From assembly GCA_012963775.1 (NCBI GenBank), contig DTVC01000064.1, forward strand, positions 1-39,037: 39,037 nt of DNA, read 5' to 3'. The notes beneath the pieces are model-generated. The model saw nothing but the letters and a program-made list of their open reading frames with translations. It had not been told where the DNA came from and did not search any database. The position numbers and the translations under genes were made by a program. Shown here one piece after another: positions 20,277-28,529 of this stretch. The number at the start of each line of letters is the position of its first letter. Position 1 is the first letter of the stretch. The DNA is from Candidatus Pelagibacter sp. (GTDB taxonomy: Bacteria > Pseudomonadota > Alphaproteobacteria > Pelagibacterales > Pelagibacteraceae).

Positions 20277-23200
20277 GAATTTCAATCATTTAAAAATACA
20301 CACTCAATATTCAATTTGTGAAGGAGCTGTAAAAATCGAAGAACTCAAAGATTTTTGTAAAAATAATATAATTCAATCCGTTGGCTTGTCTGACACTGTA
20401 AATCTATGTGGTGCATTAGATTTTTCTGTAAATATATCTAAATCAGGATCGCAACCAATTATTGGAACTCAAATTTTTTTTAAATTTAATGATGTCTTAG
20501 GTTTAGTTCCATTAATAGCATTAAATAAAAATGGGTATAAAAGAATTATTGAACTTTCATCAAAATCATATTTAGAAAATGATAATTTATCCAGTCCTCA
20601 TTGTAATTTTGAAGATTTATTAATTGAACATGAAGGAATATCGGTATTTTCAGGTTCAGTAAATGGGTTGATTGGCAAACTTTTTAACAAAGGAAGATTA
20701 AATGAAATAGATGAAATATATAAAAAAATTAATTCAATTTATAAAGACAATTTTTTTATAGAAATACAAAGACATGGAGATCAAAATGAAAAGTCTTTTG
20801 AAAATTTTAATCTAAATAAATCAAAAGAATTACAAATACCTATTATAGCAACTCATGAAGTTTTTTATCTTGATAAAAGTATGCATGATGCACATGATGC
20901 TTTAACTTGCATTGGTTCAAAAACCTATGTTAATGACAAAAATAGAATAAAATTAACAAGTCACCATTACTTTAAAACCCATCAAGAAATGACTGATTTG
21001 TTTTCAGATCTACCCGAAGCATTAGAAAATAATTATAACTTTCCCTATCGTTGTAATTTTAGACCTCTACCTTCAAAGCCAATTTTGCCAAATATAAGTT
21101 CTGAAAAAGGAATAAATGCGAATGATTTATTAAAAAAGGAAGCTGAAGAGGGTCTTGTAGAAAAATTTTTGAAAGTTTTTAAAATAAAAGAAAAAGAAGT
21201 TGATCTAAATGAAAATTATAAAGAATACAAGGTTAGATTAAACCATGAAATTAAAATCATACAAGAGATGAACTATTCTAGTTATTTTCTAATTGTTTCT
21301 GATTATATCAAATGGGCTAAAAAAAATAAAATACCTGTAGGTCCTGGCAGGGGGTCTGGAGCGGGATCTTTGGTTGCGTGGTGTATGTCAATTACCGATA
21401 TAGACCCAATTAAATTTAATTTGATTTTTGAAAGGTTTTTAAATCCAGATAGAATTTCTATGCCAGATTTTGATATAGATTTTTGCGAGGAAAAAAGAGA
21501 TCTTGTTTTTCAATACTTGACTAAAAAATACAAAGATAGTGTTGCACACATTATTACTTTTGGAAAATTAAAAGCTAGAATGGTTATTAGAGATGTTGGA
21601 AGAGTATTAGGTCTTCCTTATGGGTTTGTTGACAGTATATGTAAAATGATTCCATTTAATCCATCAAGACCAATGAGTCTTTCTGAATGTATTAATATTG
21701 AACCAAGATTACAGAAATTAATTAATGATGATACACGAGTAAAAAAATTAGTTGATTTGTCATTAAAGCTTGAAGGTTTGAATCGAAATGTTGCAACCCA
21801 TGCTGCTGGCGTTGTTATTGCTGATAAAAAATTAACTGAAATTGTTCCTTTATATAAAGATTCTTCATCAGATCTTTTATTACCCTCAACTCAATTTGAT
21901 ATGTACTCAGCAGAAAATGCAGGTTTAGTTAAATTTGATTTTCTTGGTCTTAAAACATTAACTGTTATAAAAAAAACAGAAGATTTAATAAACGCAAATA
22001 ATAAAGAATTTAAAATTGAAAATATAAATTATGAAGATCAAAAAGTTTATAAACTTTTATCTAGTGGAAAAACTGTTGGCTTGTTCCAACTTGAAAGTTC
22101 TGGAATGAGAGAAGCTTTAATTCAAATGCGACCAAATCGATTTGAAGATATAATAGCTTTAGTTGCTTTATATCGACCAGGTCCTATGAGCAACATTCCA
22201 ATTTACAATGATTGTAAGAATGGAAAAAAAGATCCAGATTATCTTCATCCTAAATTAAAAGAAATATTAAAACCAACCTATGGTGTAATTATTTATCAGG
22301 AACAAGTTATGCAAATTGCTCAAACTTTATCAAGATTTACAGCAGGAGAAGCTGATATTTTAAGATGGGCAATGGGTAAAAAGAAAAGAGCAGAAATAGA
22401 AAAACAAAAACAAAGATTTATTGAAGGTGCAGCTAAAAATGGAATTAGTAAAGAAATAGCAGCAGGAATATTTTTAAAAATAGAACCGTTTGCCGAATAT
22501 GGTTTTAATAGAAGTCATGCTGCAGCTTACGCTATTATAGCCTATCAAACAGCATATTTAAAAACTTATTATCCTCATGAATTTTTTGCTGCTTCAATGT
22601 CTATGGAATTATCAAATCAAAATAAATTAAGTGAATTCTATGAGGAACTTAGAAGAATAAATATTAATATTGTAAGACCAGACATTAATAGATGTTTTGC
22701 TGATTTTAGATCAGATAAAAAAAATTTCTTTTATGCTTTGGGGGCTTTAAAAAGCGTTGGTTACGAAGCTATTTCAAATATTGTTAAAGAAAGAGAAAAT
22801 AATGGAAAATTTAAATCTTTAAATAATTTTATAAACAGGGTAAACCCAAAAGATATTAATAAGCTTCAACTTGAAGGCTTGGTCAAAGCTGGAGCTTTTG
22901 ATGAAATTAATTCTAATAGACAATATTTATTCAATTCTATTCCCAATATTATTCTTAAATCAAAAAATAACTTTGAAAATAAATCAATAAATCAGATTGG
23001 ACTTTTTGATGTTGAAGATGATAATAATGATAATATTCAGGTAAAAATCAAAGATTGGTCTATTGAAGAAAGGTTATCAAAAGAATTTGAAACATTAGGT
23101 TTTTTTATTTCAGACCATCCACTTAATCAATTTAAATATATTTATAAAGAATATAAGATTATAGACTTTGCAGATTTTAATACTGTTCAAGAGATTAAAG

Positions 23201-23673
23201 AAACAAATATAGCTGCAACAGTTTTAAATATACAAGAAAAAAAAACACAAAAAGGTAATTCATATGCAATTGTTAAGTTTTCAGATCTAAGCAGTGTTTT
23301 TGAGCTTTTTATATTTTCAGATATTTTAGAAATGAATAGAAAAATATTAGTAGAGGGAAATTCATTAATTATTACTTTAGTAAAAAATCTCTCTGATGAA
23401 GAAAATAGATTTAAAAAAATTAATGTGAAAAAAATAGCTTTACTTAAGGAATTAATTAATAAGCCAATTAAAGAAATTCAATTTAAATCTGAAAATATAA
23501 AGTTTTTCAAAAGCATATTTAATTTATCTAAAACAAATGCTCAAACCGAAGTAAAACTTGTAATCAAAGATAATGGTAAAAATTTAATATTTAAATTAAA
23601 GGATAAAAGGTATATTGATAGAAAAACACTTGAATCTTTGAATGATAAAGCTATTTCATCGTTAATTAATTAA
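20257..23673 (+). CDS. dnaE: DNA polymerase III alpha subunit
   Basis: Catalytic subunit of the replicative polymerase. The N-terminal PHP domain starts at once (HLKIHTQYSICEGAVK, about 8-23). The C-family polymerase core has PVGPGRGSGAGSLVAWC (about 360-376) and the catalytic aspartates in MPDFDIDFCEEKRD (about 401-414). FDFLGLKTLTVI, YQEQVMQIA and GFNRSHAAAYAIIAYQTAYL follow, then an OB-fold near residues 985-1030. The length of 1138 residues is normal for alphaproteobacteria. The ATG at 20257 lies inside the end of lolD; no other in-frame start precedes the PHP domain, so the 20-base overlap is probably real. Confidence 0.97.
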   Translation: MQESLNKNFNHLKIHTQYSICEGAVKIEELKDFCKNNIIQSVGLSDTVNLCGALDFSVNISKSGSQPIIGTQIFFKFNDVLGLVPLIALNKNGYKRIIELSSKSYLENDNLSSPHCNFEDLLIEHEGISVFSGSVNGLIGKLFNKGRLNEIDEIYKKINSIYKDNFFIEIQRHGDQNEKSFENFNLNKSKELQIPIIATHEVFYLDKSMHDAHDALTCIGSKTYVNDKNRIKLTSHHYFKTHQEMTDLFSDLPEALENNYNFPYRCNFRPLPSKPILPNISSEKGINANDLLKKEAEEGLVEKFLKVFKIKEKEVDLNENYKEYKVRLNHEIKIIQEMNYSSYFLIVSDYIKWAKKNKIPVGPGRGSGAGSLVAWCMSITDIDPIKFNLIFERFLNPDRISMPDFDIDFCEEKRDLVFQYLTKKYKDSVAHIITFGKLKARMVIRDVGRVLGLPYGFVDSICKMIPFNPSRPMSLSECINIEPRLQKLINDDTRVKKLVDLSLKLEGLNRNVATHAAGVVIADKKLTEIVPLYKDSSSDLLLPSTQFDMYSAENAGLVKFDFLGLKTLTVIKKTEDLINANNKEFKIENINYEDQKVYKLLSSGKTVGLFQLESSGMREALIQMRPNRFEDIIALVALYRPGPMSNIPIYNDCKNGKKDPDYLHPKLKEILKPTYGVIIYQEQVMQIAQTLSRFTAGEADILRWAMGKKKRAEIEKQKQRFIEGAAKNGISKEIAAGIFLKIEPFAEYGFNRSHAAAYAIIAYQTAYLKTYYPHEFFAASMSMELSNQNKLSEFYEELRRININIVRPDINRCFADFRSDKKNFFYALGALKSVGYEAISNIVKERENNGKFKSLNNFINRVNPKDINKLQLEGLVKAGAFDEINSNRQYLFNSIPNIILKSKNNFENKSINQIGLFDVEDDNNDNIQVKIKDWSIEERLSKEFETLGFFISDHPLNQFKYIYKEYKIIDFADFNTVQEIKETNIAATVLNIQEKKTQKGNSYAIVKFSDLSSVFELFIFSDILEMNRKILVEGNSLIITLVKNLSDEENRFKKINVKKIALLKELINKPIKEIQFKSENIKFFKSIFNLSKTNAQTEVKLVIKDNGKNLIFKLKDKRYIDRKTLESLNDKAISSLIN

Positions 23674-23681
23674 AAAAATAC

Positions 23682-23710
23682 TTGTTTTCTTTATAATTAA
23701 TTTGTAAACA
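23682..23710 (+). promoter_or_regulatory. Candidate promoter for rpsB
   Basis: Just after the dnaE stop, TTGTTT (23682-23687) and TAAACA (23705-23710) lie 17 bases apart and resemble a sigma-70 promoter. A perfect TATAAT (23692-23697) lies between them, but without a matching -35 box. Either would place the transcript start before the structured leader at 23728-23792. The AT-rich background makes both weak evidence; the position in the longest gap of the window supports a promoter here. Confidence 0.35.
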
Positions 23711-23727
23711 ACTGCTTAAATTAACAC

Positions 23728-23799
23728 GCACACAATTTGTGGTTTTATACCTCCGGTCCTTAAGTGGAAATAATTGTGGTGGCATAACCGGGAAAAAAT
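23728..23799 (+). promoter_or_regulatory. rpsB leader RNA with pseudoknot over the ribosome-binding region
   Basis: The gap before rpsB is richer in G+C than its surroundings and can fold. CACAATT (23731-23737) pairs with AATTGTG (23772-23778). Inside that loop, TCCGGT (23752-23757) pairs with ACCGGG (23787-23792) outside it, which makes an H-type pseudoknot. The 3' partner ends 7 bases before the ATG at 23800 and supplies the only Shine-Dalgarno-like G run, so folding would hide the ribosome site. A cis-regulatory RNA before rpsB has been reported in Candidatus Pelagibacter ubique by comparative genomics; position and structure here fit it. Autoregulation by S2 is inference. Confidence 0.75.
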
Positions 23800-24588
23800 A
23801 TGAAGATACCTAACATAACTATCCAACAACTATTAGAAGCTGGAGTTCATCTTGGTCACAAAACACTTAGATGGAACCCAAAAATGAAAAAATATATCTT
23901 TGGAAAAAGAAATTCAATTCACATCATTGATTTAACTCAAACTTTAGAGCTAACCAATGTAGCTTTAGAGAAAGTTTACGATTGTATCCAAGGCAATGGT
24001 AAAATTCTTTTTATTTCAACTAAAAAACAAGCATCTGAAGCAATTGCAAATTTAGCCAAAAGTACTGATCAATATTATGTAAATCATCGATGGTTAGGTG
24101 GCATGTTAACTAATTGGGGCACAATCTCAAATTCTATAAAAAAATTACAAAAAATTAATATAGATCTTTCTTCTGAAAATAGAGGTTTTACAAAAAAAGA
24201 ACTTCTAAAAATGAGGATACTAAGAGACAAGCTTCTAAGATCACTAGGTGGAATTGTTGAGATGAAAAAAATTCCAGATTTAGTTTTTGTAATTGATACA
24301 AACTACGAGTCTTTAGCAATCAAAGAGTCGATTAAATTGGGTATTCCTATAATTGCAATTCTTGACACAAATTCTGATCCAGAAGGAATTGATTTTCCTA
24401 TTCCTGGAAATGATGATGCCAGAAGATCAATTGATTTATATTGTAATTTACTCCAAGAAACTATTGAAAATGCAAAAAAAGAAACACCAAAAGTTTCTGA
24501 AGAAAAAATAATAAAAGAAGACAAAAAAGAAGAAAAGCCTTTTATACAAAAATTGAAAAATCTAAAGAACAAGATACTTCTAAATTAA
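23800..24588 (+). CDS. rpsB: 30S ribosomal protein S2
   Basis: Structural protein of the small ribosomal subunit. The 262-residue sequence shows the S2 signatures: [20 protein letters not shown] near the N-terminus, [12 protein letters not shown] (about 97-108), [15 protein letters not shown] and [21 protein letters not shown]. The C-terminal 35 residues are lysine- and glutamate-rich, a variable tail common in alphaproteobacterial S2. It is the first gene of the rpsB-tsf-frr cluster, preceded by the structured leader; tsf starts 20 bases downstream. Confidence 0.98.
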   Translation: MKIPNITIQQLLEAGVHLGHKTLRWNPKMKKYIFGKRNSIHIIDLTQTLELTNVALEKVYDCIQGNGKILFISTKKQASEAIANLAKSTDQYYVNHRWLGGMLTNWGTISNSIKKLQKINIDLSSENRGFTKKELLKMRILRDKLLRSLGGIVEMKKIPDLVFVIDTNYESLAIKESIKLGIPIIAILDTNSDPEGIDFPIPGNDDARRSIDLYCNLLQETIENAKKETPKVSEEKIIKEDKKEEKPFIQKLKNLKNKILLN

Positions 24589-24608
24589 ATTAATAAATCA
24601 AACTATTT

Positions 24609-25460
24609 ATGAGTGATATAGAAAAAATTAAACAGTTGAGAAAATCAACTGGAGCAGGTTTTAAAGATTGTAGTTCAGCCCTAGAAGAGGGAAAGGGTGA
24701 TATTGGCAAAGCAATAGAAATTTTAAGAATAAAAGGAATATCTAAAGCTTCTAAAAAAATGTTAAGAGAAGCTAAAGAAGGTGTAATTGCTGCAAGTGGA
24801 GATGGTCAAAAAACTTCAATCATAGAAGTTAATTGTGAAACTGATTTTGTAGCAAAAAATAATAATTTTATTAATTTCGTAAAAGAATTAAGTGAATTAA
24901 ATAACCAATGTGATTCAAATGTAGAAAAGCTAAAAAATTCAAAGATGCAAAATGGCAAAATAGTAAATGAAAATTTAGTTGCCTTAATTGCTAAAATTGG
25001 TGAAAAAATAACTATAGGCAGAACAAAAACAATAAGTCACCCTGGTACCAAAAATTTTACTTATCATCATACAGTAGTTAAAGATAATTTATCCAAATTA
25101 GCTGTAGTTGCTTCATTAGAAACTAAAGAAAAATCCAAAAATTTAGATTTATTTGGAAAACAATTGACAATGCATATTGCTGCTTCTAATCCACTCGCAT
25201 TAGATTCTGAAGGTATAAAAAAGGAAATTTTAGAAAAGGAACAAGAATTGATTTCAAAAGAGCTAAAAAATTTAGGAAAACCAGAAGAAATTGCAAAAAA
25301 AATTAGTATTGGTAAACTTAATAAATTTAAAGAAGAAAATAGTTTACTATCTCAGCCATGGGTTATGGAACCAAAAAGAAAAGTTAAAGATGTTATGAAT
25401 GATCTAAAAATATCTGATTTAAAAATAAAAGATTTTTATAGATTAAAAATCGGTGAATAA
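24609..25460 (+). CDS. tsf: Elongation factor Ts
   Basis: Nucleotide exchange factor that regenerates EF-Tu-GTP. The 283-residue protein has the N-terminal UBA-like module ([21 protein letters not shown], about 5-25) and the EF-Tu contact motif ETDFVAKN (about 76-83). [10 protein letters not shown] and [13 protein letters not shown] lie in the C-terminal half. It follows rpsB, as in nearly all bacteria. Unusually for a proteobacterium, the next gene is frr, joined by a one-base stop/start overlap, and not pyrH. Confidence 0.98.
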   Translation: MSDIEKIKQLRKSTGAGFKDCSSALEEGKGDIGKAIEILRIKGISKASKKMLREAKEGVIAASGDGQKTSIIEVNCETDFVAKNNNFINFVKELSELNNQCDSNVEKLKNSKMQNGKIVNENLVALIAKIGEKITIGRTKTISHPGTKNFTYHHTVVKDNLSKLAVVASLETKEKSKNLDLFGKQLTMHIAASNPLALDSEGIKKEILEKEQELISKELKNLGKPEEIAKKISIGKLNKFKEENSLLSQPWVMEPKRKVKDVMNDLKISDLKIKDFYRLKIGE

Positions 25461-26011
25461 TGTTTAACGACAAAACTTACAGTCAAAAAATGGATAAAAC
25501 ATTTAATGTTTTTACTAAGGAACTTTCTTCGTTAAGAACGGGTAGAGCCAATGCAAGCATGCTTGATTTAGTTAAAGTTGAAGTTTATGGACAAAAGATG
25601 CCAATAAATCAATTAGCTACAATAACAACTCCAGAACCGAGGATTATAAATATTCAAGTGTGGGATTTAAACAATGTGAATTTAATTGATTCTGCGATTA
25701 ATAAATCAGAATTAGGTTTGAATCCACAAATAGATGGTCAATTAATAAGACTTCCAATTCCAGATTTAAGCGAAGAAAGAAGAAATGAAATTAAAAAAAT
25801 AATAAAATCAACTGGTGAAAAATGCAAAGTTTCAATAAGAAATATAAGACGTGAAGCAAATGATGAATTAAAGAAGTTATTAAAATCTAAAGATATTAGT
25901 GAAGATGATGAAAAAAAATTTGAAAAAATAATTCAAAAAACAACAGATCAACATATTAAACTAATTGATGAAAAAGTTATTTCTAAGGAAAAAGAAATAA
26001 TGACCATATGA
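25460..26011 (+). CDS. frr: Ribosome recycling factor
   Basis: With EF-G, it splits post-termination ribosomes so they can start again. The 183-residue length is typical. Motifs are LRTGRANASMLDLVKVEVYGQ (about 25-45), PINQLATITTPEPR and the conserved C-terminal helix region RLPIPDLSEERR...SIRNIRREAND (about 107-146). It is fused by overlap to tsf upstream (TAATG) and to uppS downstream (ATGA), so the translation and envelope genes form one unit. Confidence 0.98.
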   Translation: MFNDKTYSQKMDKTFNVFTKELSSLRTGRANASMLDLVKVEVYGQKMPINQLATITTPEPRIINIQVWDLNNVNLIDSAINKSELGLNPQIDGQLIRLPIPDLSEERRNEIKKIIKSTGEKCKVSIRNIRREANDELKKLLKSKDISEDDEKKFEKIIQKTTDQHIKLIDEKVISKEKEIMTI

Positions 26012-26688
26012 ATCTAATACAACATGTAGCCATCATTATGGATGGCAATGGACGTTGGGGTGTAAAAAAAAGAAAATCAAGAAATTATGGTCACCAGCAA
26101 GGTCTTAAATCAGTAGAATTAATAATAAAACAAACTATTAAAGAGAAAATAAAATTTCTTACACTATATGCTTTTTCAACAGAAAATTGGAAACGACCCA
26201 AAAATGAAATAAATTTTTTATTTAAACTTTTAGAAAATTTTTTAGTAAATAAGATTGATGATCTTAATAAAAATGGAATAAAATTAAAAGTTATTGGAGA
26301 TAGAAATATATTTTCAAAAAAATTAAAAAAAATCCTTAATAATTCAGAAAAAATTACGAACAAAAACAATAAATTACAAATAAACTTGGCATTAAACTAC
26401 GGAGCCAAAAAAGAATTAGTTTCAGCGTTTAATATTATAAAAAAAAATAAACAAAAAATAACAGAAAAAAGTATTAGCAATAATCTATTTACTAACAATA
26501 TTCCAGATCCTGAAATTTTAATTAGGACTGGAAATACTCATAGATTAAGTAATTTTTTATTATGGCAAATTGCATATTCTGAAATTTTTTTTGTAAAAAA
26601 ACTATGGCCTGATTTTAATACTAATGATTTTAAACAGATTATTAATAAATTTAAAAATATAAAAAGGAATTTTGGTAGTGTCAAATGA
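26008..26688 (+). CDS. uppS: Undecaprenyl diphosphate synthase
   Basis: cis-Prenyltransferase that builds the C55 carrier lipid needed for peptidoglycan and surface-polysaccharide synthesis. The N-terminal catalytic motif IIMDGNGRWG (9-18, Asp12 being the Mg/diphosphate ligand) is present. Further motifs are TLYAFSTENWKRP (about 52-64), LNYGAKKE, and the C-terminal DPEILIRTGNTHRLSNFLLWQIAYSE region. The 226-residue length is in the family's range. It overlaps frr and cdsA by four bases each. Confidence 0.97.
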   Translation: MNLIQHVAIIMDGNGRWGVKKRKSRNYGHQQGLKSVELIIKQTIKEKIKFLTLYAFSTENWKRPKNEINFLFKLLENFLVNKIDDLNKNGIKLKVIGDRNIFSKKLKKILNNSEKITNKNNKLQINLALNYGAKKELVSAFNIIKKNKQKITEKSISNNLFTNNIPDPEILIRTGNTHRLSNFLLWQIAYSEIFFVKKLWPDFNTNDFKQIINKFKNIKRNFGSVK

Positions 26689-27347
26689 CAAAACAATTTT
26701 TTTATAGAATTTTAACTTCTATTTTTTTATTCTTCGCGGTTTATTTGATGTTTATTGATAATATTTTTTTAATATTATTTTTGTCAATTATTTTCATTAT
26801 TTCTTATTATGAGTTTTACAAATTAATTATTTTAATTAAAATGAATCTTAAATTAATTTATTTCAATTTTATTTTCTATAATATTTTATTCTCTTTATAT
26901 TTATCATTTTTTACAATAATAATTTACAATTCTATAGTTCATGAAAGTAATGATAAAATATTTATATTATTTATTCTTTTTATATGTATTCTAACTGATG
27001 TAGGAGGAATTTTTTTTGGTAAACTAATTGGAGGTAAAAAATTAACTAAAATTAGTCCAAATAAAACAATAGCCGGAAGCATTGGTGGATTTATTTTGTC
27101 TTTTTTATGTTTGCTATTTTTTTTAGCTTTTATTTCGAATTATTCTTTATTTAATTTATTAATACTAGCTATAGCAACTAGTTTTTTTTCACAAATTGGA
27201 GATTTGTTTGTTTCATTTCTTAAAAGAAAAGCTAAAGTTAAGGATACCGGCAAAATTTTGCCAGGTCATGGTGGTATGCTCGATAGAATTGATGGAATTT
27301 TGTTAGGTTTACCTCTAGGAATTGTTATTTTCAATCTATTAAATTAA
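26685..27347 (+). CDS. cdsA: Phosphatidate cytidylyltransferase
   Basis: Integral membrane enzyme that makes CDP-diacylglycerol from phosphatidate and CTP, the branch point to all phospholipids. The 220-residue protein is hydrophobic throughout, with about six helices. The signature is clear in the C-terminal half: LTDVGGIFFGKLIGG, ISPNKTIAGSIGG and the metal motif KDTGKILPGHGGMLDRIDG (about 187-205). It is shorter than the E. coli protein (about 285 residues) because the N-terminal helix region is reduced. It overlaps uppS by four bases and lies 5 bases before dxr. Confidence 0.95.
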   Translation: MTKQFFYRILTSIFLFFAVYLMFIDNIFLILFLSIIFIISYYEFYKLIILIKMNLKLIYFNFIFYNILFSLYLSFFTIIIYNSIVHESNDKIFILFILFICILTDVGGIFFGKLIGGKKLTKISPNKTIAGSIGGFILSFLCLLFFLAFISNYSLFNLLILAIATSFFSQIGDLFVSFLKRKAKVKDTGKILPGHGGMLDRIDGILLGLPLGIVIFNLLN

Positions 27348-27352
27348 AGTAT

Positions 27353-28519
27353 ATGTCAATTAAAATAGCAATCTTAGGTTCCACAGGATCTATAGGAACA
27401 ACTACAGTTAATATTATCAAAAAAAATTTAAAAGATTTTAAAGTAATTTTTTTATCAACTAATAATAATGTAATAAAAATTTACCATCAGGCAATAGATC
27501 TTAAAGTAAAAAATGTAATTATAATAAATAAAAAAAAATATTTAAGATATAAACAAAAATTTATTAAAAAAAAAATAAAAGTTTTCCACGATCATTTAAA
27601 AATAAAAAAAATAATTAAAAAAAAAAATGACTATACCATGTGTTCAATTTCAGGTTTGTCAGGATTAAAACCAACTCTTGAAGCAATCAAATATAGTAAA
27701 ACTGTTGGTATAGCAAACAAAGAATCAATTATTTGTAGTTGGAATATTATAAAAAAAAAATTAAAAAAAAATAAAACTAATTTTATTCCAATCGATTCGG
27801 AACATTTTTCTATATGGTCATTAATAAACAATGTTAATAAAGCTAGTATTGAAGAAATTATACTTACAGCTTCTGGGGGGCCATTTTTAAATAAAACAAC
27901 TAAAAGTTTAAAAAATATAAATCCAAAAGATGCTATCAAACATCCAAATTGGTCTATGGGCAAAAAAATTTCTATAGATTCGACAAACTTAATGAACAAA
28001 GTATTTGAAGTGATTGAAGCTCAGAGAATATTTAATATTAATAAAAAAAAATTTAGGATTTTAATCCATCCAAAATCATATGTTCACGCAATAATTAAAT
28101 TTAATAATGGTTTGGTAAAGTTTTTAGCTCATGACACTCATATGAAAATTCCAATTTTTAATTCTATATATTTCAATAAAAATAAAAAAATTCACTCAAA
28201 ACAATTAAATATAAAAGTATTGAATAATTTGGAACTTTCAAAACCAAATATAAATCAATTTCCAGTTCTAAATATTTTAAAAATGATTCCTGATAAAACT
28301 TCCTTATTTGAAACAATATTAGTTTCAGCTAATGATGAACTAGTTAATTTCTACTTAGAAGGAAAAATCAAATACACCGATATCTACGAAAATTTAATCA
28401 AAATAATTAAAATGAAAGTTTTTAAACAATATTTAAATATAAGCCCAAAAAATATTGACCAAATATCAAAACTGATGAAAGAAGTTAGATTGAAATGTAA
28501 AGATCTATGTATAATATAA
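27353..28519 (+). CDS. dxr: 1-deoxy-D-xylulose 5-phosphate reductoisomerase
   Basis: Second enzyme of the MEP isoprenoid pathway; it makes MEP with NADPH and a divalent metal and is the target of fosmidomycin. Motifs are the nucleotide fold ILGSTGSIGTTT (7-18), the NKES motif in VGIANKESII, PIDSEHFSIW with the metal ligands, TASGGPF, and HPNWSMGKKISIDSTNLMNK with the flexible-loop residues. The 388-residue length is normal. The gene is exceptionally lysine- and A-rich, with six runs of nine or more A (27530-28051). It occurs next to cdsA and bamA, as in alphaproteobacteria, but without rseP. Confidence 0.96.
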   Translation: MSIKIAILGSTGSIGTTTVNIIKKNLKDFKVIFLSTNNNVIKIYHQAIDLKVKNVIIINKKKYLRYKQKFIKKKIKVFHDHLKIKKIIKKKNDYTMCSISGLSGLKPTLEAIKYSKTVGIANKESIICSWNIIKKKLKKNKTNFIPIDSEHFSIWSLINNVNKASIEEIILTASGGPFLNKTTKSLKNINPKDAIKHPNWSMGKKISIDSTNLMNKVFEVIEAQRIFNINKKKFRILIHPKSYVHAIIKFNNGLVKFLAHDTHMKIPIFNSIYFNKNKKIHSKQLNIKVLNNLELSKPNINQFPVLNILKMIPDKTSLFETILVSANDELVNFYLEGKIKYTDIYENLIKIIKMKVFKQYLNISPKNIDQISKLMKEVRLKCKDLCII

Positions 28520-28529
28520 ATAGAATTTT

